Shown in pieces: positions 27,312 through 36,834 of a stretch of DNA of 53,915 nucleotides. Numbering within the stretch: the first letter of the stretch is position 1; every line of letters starts with the position of its first letter. A program made the position numbers and the translations under genes. A model generated the notes under the pieces. That model searched no databases and was not told the origin of the DNA. It saw nothing but the letters and a program-made list of their open reading frames with translations. This DNA comes from Chthoniobacter flavus (GTDB lineage: Bacteria > Verrucomicrobiota > Verrucomicrobiia > Chthoniobacterales > Chthoniobacteraceae), in the NCBI GenBank assembly GCA_945861435.1, contig CAMAUX010000036.1:1-53915 (forward strand), given 5' to 3'.

Positions 27312-28973
27312 ATGCGAAGCATCCCCCCCAAGCGCGCGTTCCGCAGGACTGCCGTTTTGCTGGCAGTCGTCTTCGCGGCTGCATGCCCGGATGCGGGAGC
27401 GCTCACTGCGGATGCGGGATTCATCGACGGGCAGGTGATGGCGAAGGCACAGGCGGCGAAGGTCAGCGTTGCGCCCCGTTCTGATGATGGAGAGTTCCAA
27501 CGCCGTCTCTGGCTGGATCTGATGGGGACGATCCCGGATGCGAACGAGGCGAGGCGGTTTTTACAGGACACCGCTCCGGACAAGCGGCGCGCACTGGTGG
27601 AGCGGTTGATGGCGGACCCGCGATTTCCGATCCGCATGGCCGAGGCGTTTCATGTGCAGTTGATGGAGCGCGCGGGCGACGATGAGCAATGGCTCGCGTA
27701 TCTCACCGCCTCCATGCAGGCCAACAAGCCATGGGATGTGTTGGTGCGCGAGATTCTCAGCCCCGATTTCAACGACGAGCAGAAGCGGCCCGCTGGTTAC
27801 TTTATGACGCGCCGGCTGGAGAAGATCGGCTCGCAGGAGACGGATTATCCGGGCCTGACGCGCGATGTGGGCCGGATGTTCATGGGGCTCGATCTGCAGT
27901 GCTGCCAGTGCCACAACCATCTCACCGTCAAAGATTACAAGCAGGTCGATTTCAACGGGCTGTTCCTCGTATTCCAAAACCTCAAGCTGAACGAGCCGGG
28001 CGGAGATCATAAGACCAAGTGGTTGAGCGAGGGGATGGTGGAGGCGAAGTTCGAGTTCACCTCCGTCCTCACCGGCGCAAAGGGTGCCACCGGTCCGCGC
28101 GTGCCGTTGGGCGCGGAGATCGAAATCCCCGCCCTCTCCGAATCAGAACGCTGGGTTGTTCCGCCCGACAAGAAGACGCGGAATGCAGGAGTGCCGCGCT
28201 TCAGTCCGCTGCGGACGCTTTCGGAAAAGCTCACCTCGCGGGAGAACCCGTACTTTGCACGGAACATTGTGAACCGGCTATGGTGGCAGTTCATGGGGCG
28301 GGGATTGGTGGAGCCGCTGGATCTCAATCACGCAGCGAATCCTGCATCGCATCCTGAGTTGATGGCGGCGCTTGCTGCGACGATGGGGGAGCGGGAGTTC
28401 GATCTGCGCTGGCTCGTGAAAGAGATCGTGCTTTCGGAGACCTACCAACGCTCGGGACGCAGGAGCGATGGGGACGCGGAGGCGGCGGACGATTTGTACG
28501 CGCTTGCGATGGAGAGGCAGGTCTCAGCCGAGCAGTTCCTGAAGGCGTTCCTCACCGCGACCGGCGAATACGCGCGGGTGGTTGATGGGAAGGGTTGGGA
28601 GGAGATGGGGGAGCCACGGCAGGATTTCAAAAAAGTGCGCGCGTCCTTTCTGCGGGCCTTTGCCAATGCGGCGAAGGAGCCCGAGTTGCGTGCGAGTCCG
28701 TCCCTGCGCGGCGCGCTTTTCCTGAGGAATAACACGACGGTTCTGTGGGCGCTTCAGCCGCGGAAGGGCAACCTCGTCGAGCGTCTCAGCGCTCTGCAAT
28801 CCCCGGACGCACTGGCCGAGGAGGCGTACCTTTCCATCTTCAGCCGCCTTCCCACGGAGGAGGAACGGCGGGATGTGCAGGCGATCCTCAACCCGACCGC
28901 GGACCGCGGCAAAACCATCTCCCAACTGGTGTGGGCGATGACCGCGTCGATGGAGTTTTTCACCAACCACTGA
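27312..28973 (+). CDS. DUF1549/DUF1553-family exported protein
   Basis: 553 aa. It has an N-terminal signal peptide (RTAVLLAVVFAAACPDAGA). The family landmarks are 'RRLWLDLMGTIPDANEARRFL', 'VGRMFMGLDLQCCQCHNHL' (a CxxCH-like motif, probably heme or metal binding) and 'NPYFARNIVNRLWWQFMGRG'. The 'SETYQRSG' segment and the C-terminal 'AYLSIFSRLPTEEERRDVQAIL' complete the DUF1549 plus DUF1553 layout. Such proteins abound in Planctomycetes and Verrucomicrobia, are nearly always followed by a DUF1501 gene, and are thought to act outside the cytoplasm in polysaccharide or organic-acid oxidation; the reaction is not established. DUF1501 follows 9 bp downstream. Confidence 0.9.
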   Translation: MRSIPPKRAFRRTAVLLAVVFAAACPDAGALTADAGFIDGQVMAKAQAAKVSVAPRSDDGEFQRRLWLDLMGTIPDANEARRFLQDTAPDKRRALVERLMADPRFPIRMAEAFHVQLMERAGDDEQWLAYLTASMQANKPWDVLVREILSPDFNDEQKRPAGYFMTRRLEKIGSQETDYPGLTRDVGRMFMGLDLQCCQCHNHLTVKDYKQVDFNGLFLVFQNLKLNEPGGDHKTKWLSEGMVEAKFEFTSVLTGAKGATGPRVPLGAEIEIPALSESERWVVPPDKKTRNAGVPRFSPLRTLSEKLTSRENPYFARNIVNRLWWQFMGRGLVEPLDLNHAANPASHPELMAALAATMGEREFDLRWLVKEIVLSETYQRSGRRSDGDAEAADDLYALAMERQVSAEQFLKAFLTATGEYARVVDGKGWEEMGEPRQDFKKVRASFLRAFANAAKEPELRASPSLRGALFLRNNTTVLWALQPRKGNLVERLSALQSPDALAEEAYLSIFSRLPTEEERRDVQAILNPTADRGKTISQLVWAMTASMEFFTNH

Positions 28974-28982
28974 GGAATCCAA

Positions 28983-30257
28983 ATGCTCTGCAATCCAAGT
29001 GAACATGCGGTTTCGCGGCGGCGCTTCCTCGGAACGGCGCTTGGCGCGACGATGGCGGGCGGTCTCGGAGGATTGTTCTCCGCGCGCGCTGCGGAGGCGA
29101 TGAAGGCGAGTGACCGGCAGGTGCTGTTCGTGTGGCTGGATGGCGGGATCAGCCAGTTCGAGAGTTGGGATCCGAAGCCGAACAGCCTGTATGGCGGCCC
29201 GTTCCGCGCGATCCCGACCTCGGTGCCCGGCACGCACATCAGCGAGTTGATGCCGCAGTGTGCAAGGCAGATGCACCGCCTGTGCCTGCTGCGGAGCCTT
29301 TGCACAAAGGATCAGGATCATTCCTCCGGCGTCGCACGGATCCAGCGGGGCGATCCGAAGAACCGCGGCGTGCCCTATCCGTTCTTTGGATCGTCCGTGG
29401 CGAACCTGTTGGGGCCGATGGAGAGCCGTCTTCCTCCCTATGTGGTCATCAAGGAAGGCACGGGCGGATTTCGTGCCGAGGACGCCGGCTTTCTCGGGCC
29501 CGCCTATGGCTCGCTCGCATTTGGAGACGGCAAGCCTCCGGAGGATCTGCTTCGCAACGCCGCGCTCACGGAAGCGGACGACGAGGAACGCAACGCATTG
29601 CGCGACCTGTTCAACCGCCGCTACGCCGCGCAGCGCCGGCCCGCGCTGACGCAGGCGAGCACGTTTGCGTACGACACGGCGCGCGAGCTGATGCGTCGCC
29701 AGGACATCTTCGACACCAGCCGTCTGTCCGAACGGGACCTCGACAGGTACGGCCGCACAGAGATCGGCACGCACATGCTCATCGCCCGGAACATGCTCAC
29801 CGCCGGAGTCCGCTTCGTGAAAGTCGCGAGTTTCGGATGGGATTCGCACGGCGATAATTTCAATGCGCACGCCTCGCTCGTTCCGAAGTTTGACCGGGCT
29901 TTTGCATCGATCCTTGAGGACCTCGCAGCGTCCGGCCTGCTGGAGCGCACGCTCGTCATTGCCATGAGCGAATTCGGCCGCACGCCGCGCATCAACGGGC
30001 ACGCGGGCCGCGACCACTGGCCGGATTCGTGGAGCCTTGCCATGGCGGGGTGCGGCATTCGAGCCGGAGCCGTGGTGGGCGCGACCGATGCGAACGGAGT
30101 GGAGATCAAGGATGCAAAGCACGACATCGGCGCCGTCTTCCACACGTGGTTCAAGGCTCTTGGGATCGACTCCGAGGAGCGCCAGTACAAGCACAAGGGC
30201 CAGCCGCTCCCGCTTGCTCACGAGGACATGGCGCCCATCAAGGAGGCCCTCGCATGA
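28983..30257 (+). CDS. DUF1501 protein with Tat signal
   Basis: 424 aa. A twin-arginine signal (SRRRFLGTALGATMAGG) predicts folded export. The body matches DUF1501 (sulfatase/alkaline-phosphatase-like fold): 'VLFVWLDGGISQFESWDPKP', 'CLLRSLCTKDQDHSSG', 'FVKVASFGWDSHGDNF' and 'MSEFGRTPRINGHAGRDHWPDSWSL', which carry candidate metal ligands. It is the standard partner of DUF1549 proteins. Its Shine-Dalgarno sequence GAGGA overlaps the stop of the upstream gene, and its own stop overlaps the start of the WD40 gene (ATGA, 30254-30257), so the three genes form one operon. Confidence 0.9.
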   Translation: MLCNPSEHAVSRRRFLGTALGATMAGGLGGLFSARAAEAMKASDRQVLFVWLDGGISQFESWDPKPNSLYGGPFRAIPTSVPGTHISELMPQCARQMHRLCLLRSLCTKDQDHSSGVARIQRGDPKNRGVPYPFFGSSVANLLGPMESRLPPYVVIKEGTGGFRAEDAGFLGPAYGSLAFGDGKPPEDLLRNAALTEADDEERNALRDLFNRRYAAQRRPALTQASTFAYDTARELMRRQDIFDTSRLSERDLDRYGRTEIGTHMLIARNMLTAGVRFVKVASFGWDSHGDNFNAHASLVPKFDRAFASILEDLAASGLLERTLVIAMSEFGRTPRINGHAGRDHWPDSWSLAMAGCGIRAGAVVGATDANGVEIKDAKHDIGAVFHTWFKALGIDSEERQYKHKGQPLPLAHEDMAPIKEALA

Positions 30258-31390
30258 ATCCTCAGGACGCACCCACCAAGGCCGCGCTGCTCAAAACGTT
30301 TCAGACAGCCTCCCAGATTTTCCACGCGCGGTTCACCGCCTGCGGAACGGCTCTGGTGGCCGCCTGCATGGATTCCACCGTCCGGCGCTGGCGCTTTGTG
30401 GATCCGCCACCGGAAGCCGCGGCTCCGTCTGCTCCGGATGCCAAGCCCCAGCCGAAACCTGCGGCAAAAGGGAAGCCGGTGGCGCCGCAGGATCTTGTCG
30501 AGCTCGCGCCCATCCAGGGTTTCCAATCATGGGTGCAGACGCTTGCGACCCATCCCTCAGCGTCCACCGTATACGCCGCGGATGCATGGGGACGCCTGGG
30601 TGCGTGGGACGCGCTGGCTGACGGGACCGCCCCGCTCTGGTGCATCGACCACGCGCATGAGGGATGGATCCGGCAGCTCGCGGTTTCTCCGAAGGGCGAT
30701 CTGCTGGCCTCGTGCGGACGCGATCAGTATGTGCGGATCTGGGACACGCGCGATGGAAGGAAGATCGCTGAGTTCAAGCACGCGCAGGATGTGTACTGCC
30801 TCGCTTTCAGCCCGGATGGCGCGCAGCTGGTGTTCGGCGATTTTTCATGCGCAATCCATGTGGCGGACGCCGGTCTCCGGCGGATCGAGCGGAAGCTGGA
30901 TGCGTCCCCGCTTTATCTCCTCTCGCGGATGCAGGAGGTCACGGGACTGCGGGTGCTGCGGTTCAGTCCCGATGGCGCGACGCTCATCGCGGCGGGTTGC
31001 AAGCCCGCGTCTGGCGGCTTTGTGAAAGGGACGCCGAATGCCCTGCCCATCGATTACGCGAGCGGGAAGGTGGGGGAAGTCACGGTGGTGGGCGGTGAAT
31101 CCGAAGGGTTCTTCCTCGATCTGGGATGGCATCCGGCGGGCTTCCTTGCAGGCGCGCTCAGCGGGCAGCCGGGTTCGGGGCAGTTGGTGTTTTTCAAGCC
31201 GGGCGAGAAGGGTCCGTTCTTTGCGGACAAATCGGTGGCGAACTGCCAGTCCATCGCGCTGCATCCCGGGGGCAGGTTTCTTGCGGTCATCGGCACGAAC
31301 AAAGGTTCGAATGGAAACGGCAGGCCGGCGAAGGGCGCGCCGTATCTGCCGAACAACTCACCGATCCACCTTTACTCCATGGAGGCGTGA
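30254..31390 (+). CDS. WD40-repeat protein of the DUF1549/DUF1501 operon
   Basis: 378 aa from the ATG at 30254, which overlaps the DUF1501 stop. WD40 blades are recognisable as 'FTACGTALVAACMDSTVRRWRF', 'AVSPKGDLLASCGRDQYVRIWD' and 'AFSPDGAQLVFGDFSCAIHVAD', then weaker ones to the C-terminus, interrupted after blade one by a Pro/Ala/Lys linker (residues about 50-75). No signal peptide is visible, unlike its operon partners, so it may act in the cytoplasm or be exported otherwise. It is presumably an assembly or regulatory platform for the operon; function unknown. Confidence 0.85.
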   Translation: MNPQDAPTKAALLKTFQTASQIFHARFTACGTALVAACMDSTVRRWRFVDPPPEAAAPSAPDAKPQPKPAAKGKPVAPQDLVELAPIQGFQSWVQTLATHPSASTVYAADAWGRLGAWDALADGTAPLWCIDHAHEGWIRQLAVSPKGDLLASCGRDQYVRIWDTRDGRKIAEFKHAQDVYCLAFSPDGAQLVFGDFSCAIHVADAGLRRIERKLDASPLYLLSRMQEVTGLRVLRFSPDGATLIAAGCKPASGGFVKGTPNALPIDYASGKVGEVTVVGGESEGFFLDLGWHPAGFLAGALSGQPGSGQLVFFKPGEKGPFFADKSVANCQSIALHPGGRFLAVIGTNKGSNGNGRPAKGAPYLPNNSPIHLYSMEA

Positions 31391-31564
31391 GATGCTGATG
31401 CGTGCGTTCCGTTTTCCAGATGCCGGCTTTGCCGAGCGGCTCCATGGCTGCGTTTTACACAAAGCGAACCTCGGCGCGAGTATCGCAACGCGCCTTGAAT
31501 CCGCTTGAATCGCAGCTTCCATCCCACGTCCACTAACCACTCACACAATCCCCACCACAAACCC

Positions 31565-32719
31565 ATGCGCCCCCTCCATCATCTCCTCACGATTCTCGTT
31601 CCCGCTGCTTTAATCCTCGCAACCCTCGCGCCAGTCCATGCCGCGGAGCCTGCCAAACCCGGCAGCGTCCTCGTGTACATCGGCACGTACACGGGCAAGA
31701 AAAGCCAGGGCATCTACGTCTCACGCCTCGATCCCGCCACGGGCGTGATGAGCGCGCCGGAGCTTGCAGGCGAGATGATCAACCCCTCCTGGGTCACCAT
31801 CCATCCGAGCCGCAAATTCCTGTACGCCGTCGGAGAGGGCGGACAGAAGGGCGGCGGCGGCGCGGTGGCGGGGTTTGGGATTGGGGCGGATGGAAAGCTG
31901 ACGGCGATCAACGCGCAGGAGCCGAACGGAAAGGGCCCGTGCCATCTCGCGATTGATGCCACTGGCAAGACCATCGTGGTGTCGAATTACGGCGATGGCA
32001 GTATTGCCTCCCTCGCGATCGCAGCCGACGGGCAGCTCGCTCCCTCCGCATGGGTGGACCGCCATCCGACTCTCGGTGAAAAGCAGAAGCCGCACGGGCA
32101 CGCCTCGGAGTTCGCCCCGGGCAACAAGTTCGTCCTCAGCTGCGACGCCGGAATCGACCGCATTTATGTGTACCGGTTCGACGCCGCCACGGGTGCACTC
32201 ACTGCCAACGAACCGCCGTTTGCGACCACCGTCGCCGACACGCATCCGCGCCACCTCACCTTCAGCGCGGATGGCCGCTTCTGCTACAACATCGATGAGC
32301 GCTCGCTGAGCGTCACGGCCTTCACCTTCGACGCGAAGCTCGGTGTGTTGAACCAGATCCAAAGCATCCCCACGATCCCGAAGGATTTTGATGGGAAGGG
32401 CGGCTCCACGGCCGAGTTGATCATGCATCCCTCCGGCAAGTTCCTTTACGGATCCAACCGCGGACACGACAGCATCGTGGTTTATTCGGTGGATGCCGCC
32501 ACCGGCCGGCTGACGCTTGTGGGCCACACCTCCACGGAAGGAAAGACCCCGCGCGGATTCGGTGTGGATCCCAGTGGGCGCTGGCTCCTCGCTGGCAACC
32601 AAGGCTCCGACACCATCGTCCAGTTCAAGATCGACCAAGCCACCGGCGCGCTGACGCCGACCGGCACACGGTTCGAGCTCGGGGCGCCCGTGTGCTTCCA
32701 GTTCCTTGAAGTGAAGTGA
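31565..32719 (+). CDS. Exported seven-bladed lactonase-like protein
   Basis: 384 aa from the ATG at 31565; the earlier in-frame ATG at 31505 adds a His/Ser-rich non-family leader. Signal peptide: LLTILVPAALILATLAPVHA. The mature protein matches the 6-phosphogluconolactonase-like (Lactonase) family: 'VLVYIGTYTGKKSQGIYVSR', 'INPSWVTIHPSRKFLYAV', 'PHGHASEFAPGNKF', 'TAELIMHPSGKFLYGSNRG' and 'TPRGFGVDPSGRWLLAGNQ'. Since it is exported, it is probably a lactone or aryl-ester hydrolase outside the cytoplasm rather than the pentose-phosphate enzyme. Confidence 0.9.
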   Translation: MRPLHHLLTILVPAALILATLAPVHAAEPAKPGSVLVYIGTYTGKKSQGIYVSRLDPATGVMSAPELAGEMINPSWVTIHPSRKFLYAVGEGGQKGGGGAVAGFGIGADGKLTAINAQEPNGKGPCHLAIDATGKTIVVSNYGDGSIASLAIAADGQLAPSAWVDRHPTLGEKQKPHGHASEFAPGNKFVLSCDAGIDRIYVYRFDAATGALTANEPPFATTVADTHPRHLTFSADGRFCYNIDERSLSVTAFTFDAKLGVLNQIQSIPTIPKDFDGKGGSTAELIMHPSGKFLYGSNRGHDSIVVYSVDAATGRLTLVGHTSTEGKTPRGFGVDPSGRWLLAGNQGSDTIVQFKIDQATGALTPTGTRFELGAPVCFQFLEVK

Positions 32720-32764
32720 GCCGTTCATCGCAGGCCCCGTAACCATCACCGATTGCGCACACGC

Positions 32765-33742
32765 ATGAAAACGCCCCTGCTCCCCCTCGCGTTGCTCGCT
32801 CTCGCTGGACTCAGCGCAGGAGCCGCGGATACCTATCTCGCGGTCGGCCCCGGCGGACAGCGGATGTTGGCCAAGGACGGTCAGACATGGGAAAACCACT
32901 TCGCGTGGGGTGAGCCCAAGCACGACCAGAACGATCTGAACTGCGCCGCTTTTTACAAGGGCACGGCTTACATCGGCGGTGGTTTCTTCAGCGGTCGGAT
33001 GACCGCGACCCGTGATGGGAAGACATGGAGCGAGGGCGTGCTGCCGAAGAGCTCACCGATCTTCGGACTCGAGGTGCTCAACGACACGCTCTACGCCGTC
33101 GACCTTCGCGGGAAGGTCTTCAAAACCAGCAACGGTGCGGATTGGACGGTGGTCGGCACGCCGCAGATGCCCTCGCCCACCCATTGGATCCGGTTCACCA
33201 AGACCGGCAACGGGATCCTGCTCGGGTGCGGCGATTTCGGCCCTGCACTCGCGTTTGATCCTGCGACGGAGAAGATCACCATCACGCAGATGGCCGGGCA
33301 GACCGTGAAGAATCCGGGGTTCCGGAGTGTGGCGTTTGGCGGCGGGGTGTTTGTGGTGTGCGGGCAGGACGGCTTGCTCGCGACGACCAAGGACGGGATC
33401 ACGTGGAAGAACAACGAGACGCATCCCGAGCGCGGGGACATCACGTCGGTGGTGTGGGTGGGCGATCACTTTCTTGCGGTCGCGAAAGAGCGCGGGATCT
33501 TGCTTTCGAAGGACGGGGTGGAATGGCAGCCGCAGGCCACCAAGCTGCCTGGCTCGGTCTTCAAGGCAGGCGGATGGCTTTACGCAAAAGGCTGGCCGCC
33601 CAGCAAGGTCCAGTGCAGCCGCGACGGTGTGCAATGGAGTCCGATGCCGAACGAGAAATCCTATTACGTCCACGCCGTCGCCTTTGGCGACCTCGCCGGC
33701 AGCGGCGCCCCGCCCACACTCCCCGGCAAGCCGGCGCAGTAG
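32765..33742 (+). CDS. Exported sialidase-like propeller protein
   Basis: 325 aa from the ATG at 32765 (MKTPLLPLALLALAGLSAGA, a clear signal peptide). The rest is a repeated 'KDGxTWxxx' pattern: 'AKDGQTWENHFAW', 'TRDGKTWSEG', 'TSNGADWTVV', 'TKDGITWKNN', 'SKDGVEWQPQ', 'SRDGVQWSPM'. This is the Asp-box pattern of sialidase/BNR-type propellers. No catalytic Arg triad or Tyr is apparent, so it is more likely a binding or structural propeller than a sialidase. It lies 45 bp after the lactonase-like gene and ends converging on the large minus-strand gene. Confidence 0.82.
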   Translation: MKTPLLPLALLALAGLSAGAADTYLAVGPGGQRMLAKDGQTWENHFAWGEPKHDQNDLNCAAFYKGTAYIGGGFFSGRMTATRDGKTWSEGVLPKSSPIFGLEVLNDTLYAVDLRGKVFKTSNGADWTVVGTPQMPSPTHWIRFTKTGNGILLGCGDFGPALAFDPATEKITITQMAGQTVKNPGFRSVAFGGGVFVVCGQDGLLATTKDGITWKNNETHPERGDITSVVWVGDHFLAVAKERGILLSKDGVEWQPQATKLPGSVFKAGGWLYAKGWPPSKVQCSRDGVQWSPMPNEKSYYVHAVAFGDLAGSGAPPTLPGKPAQ

Positions 33743-33774
33743 GGTCGGGGGTGAGTCGCGCAGGGAACTGCCGT

Positions 33775-36700
33775 CTACTTCGTCGCCGCCTTGCTGAGGA
33801 GGAAGGCGAGCAGGTCGTTGAGCTGCGGTTCGGAGAGAAGCTCGGCGAAGTTGGGCGGCATGAGCGAGGTCTCGGTTTCCTTGCGCGCGCTGACTTCCGA
33901 CTGCTGCAGGCGGATCTCCTGACCGGCGAGGTCGACGAGGATGATCTGTCCGGCTTCCTCGCGGCGCAGCATTCCAGTCACCACGGCGCCGTCCTTCTTG
34001 GTGGCCATGGTGAGGCGGAATGCTTTGTCCACGTTGCGGCCCGGATCGAGGATGTCCTCCAGCAGACGCGTGGCGCCGCGGCCGCCGATGCCGTCAAGCT
34101 GCGGGCCGATGTTGCCGCCTTTGCCATCGATGGCGTGGCAGGCTGCGCAGGTCTGGGTGAAGACCTCGAGCCCGTGCCGCGCGTCGGCTTTGGCGGGATT
34201 GAACGCCTTGCTGCGATCGGCGATGAGCTTGTCCAAAGCCACGTTGAGAGGCGGCAGACTGGCGGTGAGCTGCTCGAGTTTTGCGGTGAGCTGCGGCTGC
34301 TTGAGGGCGAGGAGTTTTTCGGAGAGCCGCTTTTCCAGAAGCAGCGAGGGCGCGGCGGTGCCGTCGGTGCAGGCGTTGAGGAGCAGCGCTGCCCCCTCGG
34401 TGCTGGCGCTGAGCGCCGTGGCGAGGATGCGTTGAAAGCCGTGCGAGGAGCCCTTGAACGCAGCGGTGAGGGCGGTGCGCGCCTCCGTGGAGGGCATGTC
34501 GCCAAAGGCGGCCGCCACTTTTTCCCGCACCAGAGCGGGCGCGCTGGCATCGAGTAACACAGGGCGCAGAGCGGTCACCGGCGAAGTCTCGAGACGGACG
34601 AGCGCCATGACCGCTTTCGCCTTGGTTTCGGGACTGGCTTTCGCATCGACAAGCACGGCGCGCACGCCCGGAAGAGCTTCGGCAATCTTGAGGTTCGCGG
34701 CGATCTCCACCGCTGTTCCGATGGACTCTCCACCCGCCGCCAAGGCTGATGGGACGGCGGTCTTCGCCCATGTGGTGAGCGTTGCTGCAGCTTCGGGGCT
34801 GCGTTCCGCGAGACCAGCCGCAAGGTCTTTGAGCGCGGCGAACTGTTCGGGGCTGGGTGTTGCTCCGCTGAGACGTTGCGTGGAAAGGGAGACGAGCGCG
34901 GGGAGTTGGGCCGATGGAATTCCCTTGGACAGATGCGCGAGGTGCTTCGTGAAAGCCGCATCGGAGAGGAGGCCGGGTTTTTGGAACAAGTGCAGGCGCA
35001 GCGAGGCGGATTGCTCGCCGGGGATGCCGAGGAAGACGTCGAGAACAAAGCGATGGAGGTCGTCCTTCGGAAGGTTCTCGAGCATCGGGGCGTCGTCGGT
35101 GGTGAACGAGCGCACCTGTTCGCGGAGGGCGATGCGGGCGGAGTGCAGGAGATGGTCGTCGTCCCGCGGCACGCTGTTCAGGAGCGTGAGGAGCACGGGG
35201 ATGTGGTCCTTTGCGGGATGCGTGCCGAGAGCTTCCGCAGCGCATCGTTGCACGAGAGCGTCGGGATCTCGTGTGAGGTTCTGGAGTGCGGTGGTGAGGG
35301 CCGCGGACCATGGACGCACTTCGCTGGCGGTGCGTGCAGCGTGCGTGCGCACGAGGGGATCCTTGTCAGCGAGAGCCTGGAGAAGAGCCGCTTCCTCAAG
35401 TGTGCCGAGACGGTGGAGCGCCCATACGGCGTGGAGCTTCTGGAGGGCGTTGACGGGCTTGTTCAGCGCCGCCTTCAAAGGGGTCACCGCGGAAGCGCCG
35501 ATGCGGTCGCAGAGTTCATTGAGGGCGAGTGTTCTGCGGGTGGGATTGGTGGAGGCAAGTTCGAGAACGAGGCCCGCGATGTCCTGCGGAAGAGCGGCGG
35601 GCGGCATGGGTGCTTGATTGCGGGCATCGAGATGGACGATGCGCCAGAGCCGGCCCCGCTCGCGGTCGCGCTCGGGATGCGTGAGCGGCACTTCGTAGTG
35701 ACCGATGATTTTGTTGTAAAAGTCGGCGACATAGAGCGCGCCATCGGGCCCCCAGCTCAGGTCGACCGGGCGGAACCAGGGGTCGTCCGTGCTCAGGAAA
35801 TCCGGGAGTTCCCTGCCCTTGGAAGACGAGCCGTGCCACTCGATGAGGTCGTGGTTGAGGCGGCTTGTCTGCACGTTGCCGACGAACATGTGGTTCTGGA
35901 ATTCCGCGGGCCACGAAGGGTCGGAGATGTAGAGGGGACCGCAGATGGCGGTGCTTCCGTGGGAATGGAGAATGGTCTGGGGGGCGAATCCGAGGCCGTC
36001 GTTGGGTTTGCCGAAGCTGGGGTAATAAGCGCCGCGGAGGAGTTGATAGATTGGGGCGCTGTGGCAGTCGGCGCTATAGAGGTTGCCTCTGTCATCCCAG
36101 CAGAGGCCGAAGGGGTTGACCTGCCCGAAGGTGTGGCCTTCGACGCGTGAGCCGTCGAGGCGGATGCGCCATGTGTTGCCGCTCTGGATCTGGAGTTCGC
36201 TGCCGTCTTTGCCCCTGAGAGTGCTTTGGTTGTTGAATCCATGCGTGCCGTAGAGCCAGCCATCGGCGCCGCGTCGGTAGGAGGAGAGGTTGCCATGGGT
36301 GTCGCGTTCCCAGCCCAGCGGCCCGACGAGCACCTCGCGTCGATCTGCTTTTCCGTCGCCATCGGTGTCCTCCATTAACCAGATATTCGGGATGCTCCAG
36401 ACGATGCATTTCCACGTCACGTGGCCCTGTGCGTCGGGTGAACGAAAGGGATAGAGGCCGGTGGGGATGTTGAGGCCGTCGGCGAAAATCTCGACTTTGC
36501 GGGCGCGGCCGTCGGGACCGAAGTCGGAGAAGATGCGGACGGTGTCGCGGCCGGGGGAGCCGTCCTTGATTGCGAAGGGATACTCGCGGGACTCTGTGAT
36601 CCAGAGGCGGCCGAGGGCGTCCCACTGCATGTTCATGGGCTTGCGCAGATCGGGCTCGCTGGCGACGAGCTGGATGGCGAAGCCTGCGGGCAGGTGGAAG

Positions 36701-36834
36701 GATTCGGCCTGTTTTGCGGGCGGGAGGGGATCGGTGGGGCGGACGAGTTGCGCGAAGGGATTGGGCTTTTCCTGAGCCAGTGCGTGGATGGTGAAGAGCG
36801 CGAGGGCAAACGGGAGGAGCGAGCGGCGGGGCAT
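33775..36834 (-). CDS. PVC-type heme-binding protein: propeller, HEAT repeats, cytochrome c
   Basis: About 1019 aa from the ATG at 36834 (MPRRSLLPFALALFTIHALAQ, signal peptide); the 38 residues upstream look non-coding. The N-terminal part is the membrane-bound-dehydrogenase-type propeller of this group ('ALGRLWITESREYPFAIKDG', 'LMEDTDGDGKADRREVLVG', 'DDRGNLYSADCHSAPIYQL'). The middle (about residues 430-830) is a run of HEAT-like helical repeats ('ALAGEL.../ALADKDPLVRTHAARTA'). The C-terminus is a heme-binding domain with CAACH ('TCAACHAIDGKGGNIGPQL') and 'LLEDILDPGRNVDKAF'. This architecture is confined mainly to Planctomycetes and Verrucomicrobia. It is presumed to be a periplasmic oxidoreductase; the substrate is unknown. 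Confidence 0.9.
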   Translation of the reverse strand: MPRRSLLPFALALFTIHALAQEKPNPFAQLVRPTDPLPPAKQAESFHLPAGFAIQLVASEPDLRKPMNMQWDALGRLWITESREYPFAIKDGSPGRDTVRIFSDFGPDGRARKVEIFADGLNIPTGLYPFRSPDAQGHVTWKCIVWSIPNIWLMEDTDGDGKADRREVLVGPLGWERDTHGNLSSYRRGADGWLYGTHGFNNQSTLRGKDGSELQIQSGNTWRIRLDGSRVEGHTFGQVNPFGLCWDDRGNLYSADCHSAPIYQLLRGAYYPSFGKPNDGLGFAPQTILHSHGSTAICGPLYISDPSWPAEFQNHMFVGNVQTSRLNHDLIEWHGSSSKGRELPDFLSTDDPWFRPVDLSWGPDGALYVADFYNKIIGHYEVPLTHPERDRERGRLWRIVHLDARNQAPMPPAALPQDIAGLVLELASTNPTRRTLALNELCDRIGASAVTPLKAALNKPVNALQKLHAVWALHRLGTLEEAALLQALADKDPLVRTHAARTASEVRPWSAALTTALQNLTRDPDALVQRCAAEALGTHPAKDHIPVLLTLLNSVPRDDDHLLHSARIALREQVRSFTTDDAPMLENLPKDDLHRFVLDVFLGIPGEQSASLRLHLFQKPGLLSDAAFTKHLAHLSKGIPSAQLPALVSLSTQRLSGATPSPEQFAALKDLAAGLAERSPEAAATLTTWAKTAVPSALAAGGESIGTAVEIAANLKIAEALPGVRAVLVDAKASPETKAKAVMALVRLETSPVTALRPVLLDASAPALVREKVAAAFGDMPSTEARTALTAAFKGSSHGFQRILATALSASTEGAALLLNACTDGTAAPSLLLEKRLSEKLLALKQPQLTAKLEQLTASLPPLNVALDKLIADRSKAFNPAKADARHGLEVFTQTCAACHAIDGKGGNIGPQLDGIGGRGATRLLEDILDPGRNVDKAFRLTMATKKDGAVVTGMLRREEAGQIILVDLAGQEIRLQQSEVSARKETETSLMPPNFAELLSEPQLNDLLAFLLSKAATK

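Noticed and set aside
28524-30272. 582-codon minus-strand frame opposite DUF1549/DUF1501
   Set aside because: Arg/Leu-rich shadow without recognisable domain.
33743-33774. Intrinsic terminator between convergent genes
   Set aside because: The 32-bp gap shows no stem with a T run.
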